A stretch of DNA of 64,000 nucleotides from Sphingomonas prati (GTDB lineage: Bacteria > Pseudomonadota > Alphaproteobacteria > Sphingomonadales > Sphingomonadaceae), in assembly GCF_014643515.1 (NCBI RefSeq), contig NZ_BMJP01000004.1, positions 1 through 64,000 on the forward strand, written 5' to 3'. Both the position numbers and the translations under genes were made by a program. The number at the start of each line of letters is the position of its first letter. Position 1 is the first letter of the stretch. The notes beneath the pieces are model-generated. The model was not told where the DNA came from, ran no database searches, and was given only the letters and a program-made list of their open reading frames with translations. This document shows, piece by piece, positions 63,926-64,000 of this stretch.

Positions 63926-64000
63926 CTAGCGTTCGCCCACTTCTCGTGCCGCAATCAACTCGCTTACCGTCACGACGCGAAGGCCCTTTGCCTCCAGACC
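63926..64000 (-). CDS. Probable polysaccharide deacetylase, C-terminal end (partial)
   Basis: The last 24 residues of a minus-strand gene entering from the right: GLEAKGLRVVTVSELIAARE then a short tail and TAG. The pattern of a short helix, Gly, Val-Thr-Val-Ser-Glu-Leu matches the ends of polysaccharide (NodB-type) deacetylases. Too little is present to be sure. Confidence 0.4.
   Translation of the reverse strand, partial: GLEAKGLRVVTVSELIAAREVGER

Noticed and set aside
1-64000. CRISPR array, prophage or insertion sequence with transposase
   Set aside because: No regularly spaced repeats, no integrase, phage or transposase-like protein was found; the repeats present are dispersed palindromes.

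Overview
The window is a high-GC, gene-dense chromosomal stretch that looks like a sphingomonad (Alphaproteobacteria, Sphingomonadales, Sphingomonas-like). The grounds are gene order (trpGDC-moaC-moeA-lexA, comEC-gltX-gltA, a full nuo operon followed by birA-coaX-RNase J-DUF1467, zapA-6S RNA-5-FCL), the alphaproteobacterial SOS box in front of lexA, and palindromic intergenic repeats of a kind common in this group. This is inferred from content; there is no rRNA gene in the window.

Layout. 1-5047: purine salvage (adenine deaminase plus a phosphoribosyltransferase) running into biotin genes bioF-bioD-bioA. 5299-8611 (minus): TonB-dependent siderophore receptor and a PepSY membrane protein. 8719-13496 (plus): trpG-trpD-trpC-moaC-moeA as an overlapping string, then lexA. 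14055-16261 (minus): comEC, broken in two by a frameshift. 16382-19131: gltX and gltA. 19208-25624: an unusual group of four minus-strand genes (a histidine-kinase-like protein without the phosphoacceptor histidine, a DUF2336-like helical protein, a degenerate nucleotidyltransferase/CDP-alcohol transferase-like fusion, an Hpt-like protein without its histidine) divergent from a large two-helix membrane protein with a long helical region. 25628-44547 (minus): DUF1467, RNase J, coaX, birA and the complete complex I operon nuoA-N with an extra 60-residue membrane ORF between nuoD and nuoE. 44761-48642: suhB, efp and cell-wall enzymes (M23 peptidase, L,D-transpeptidase, DUF882 peptidase). 48838-54396 (minus): thiE, a membrane protein, class I aldolase, a PemK/MazF-type toxin-antitoxin pair, pgk, MOSC protein, gap. 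54788-56348 (plus): small coiled-coil protein, zapA, 6S RNA, 5-formyltetrahydrofolate cyclo-ligase, DUF2842. Then tRNA-Asp, an AI-2E family permease and a SleB-type hydrolase. 59010-63312 (minus): two SGNH hydrolases, an MBOAT acyltransferase and a small membrane protein, which together look like a surface-glycan O-acylation cluster. The end holds a small hydrophilic protein, tRNA-Leu and the tail of a probable polysaccharide deacetylase.

Most of the window is core metabolism. The parts that are not routine are the pseudo-phosphorelay island at 19-25.6 kb, the stop-restart split of comEC, the small membrane ORF inside the nuo operon, the O-acylation cluster, and several families of inverted-repeat elements in the larger intergenic gaps. 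All coordinates and starts were read by eye; no database search was run.
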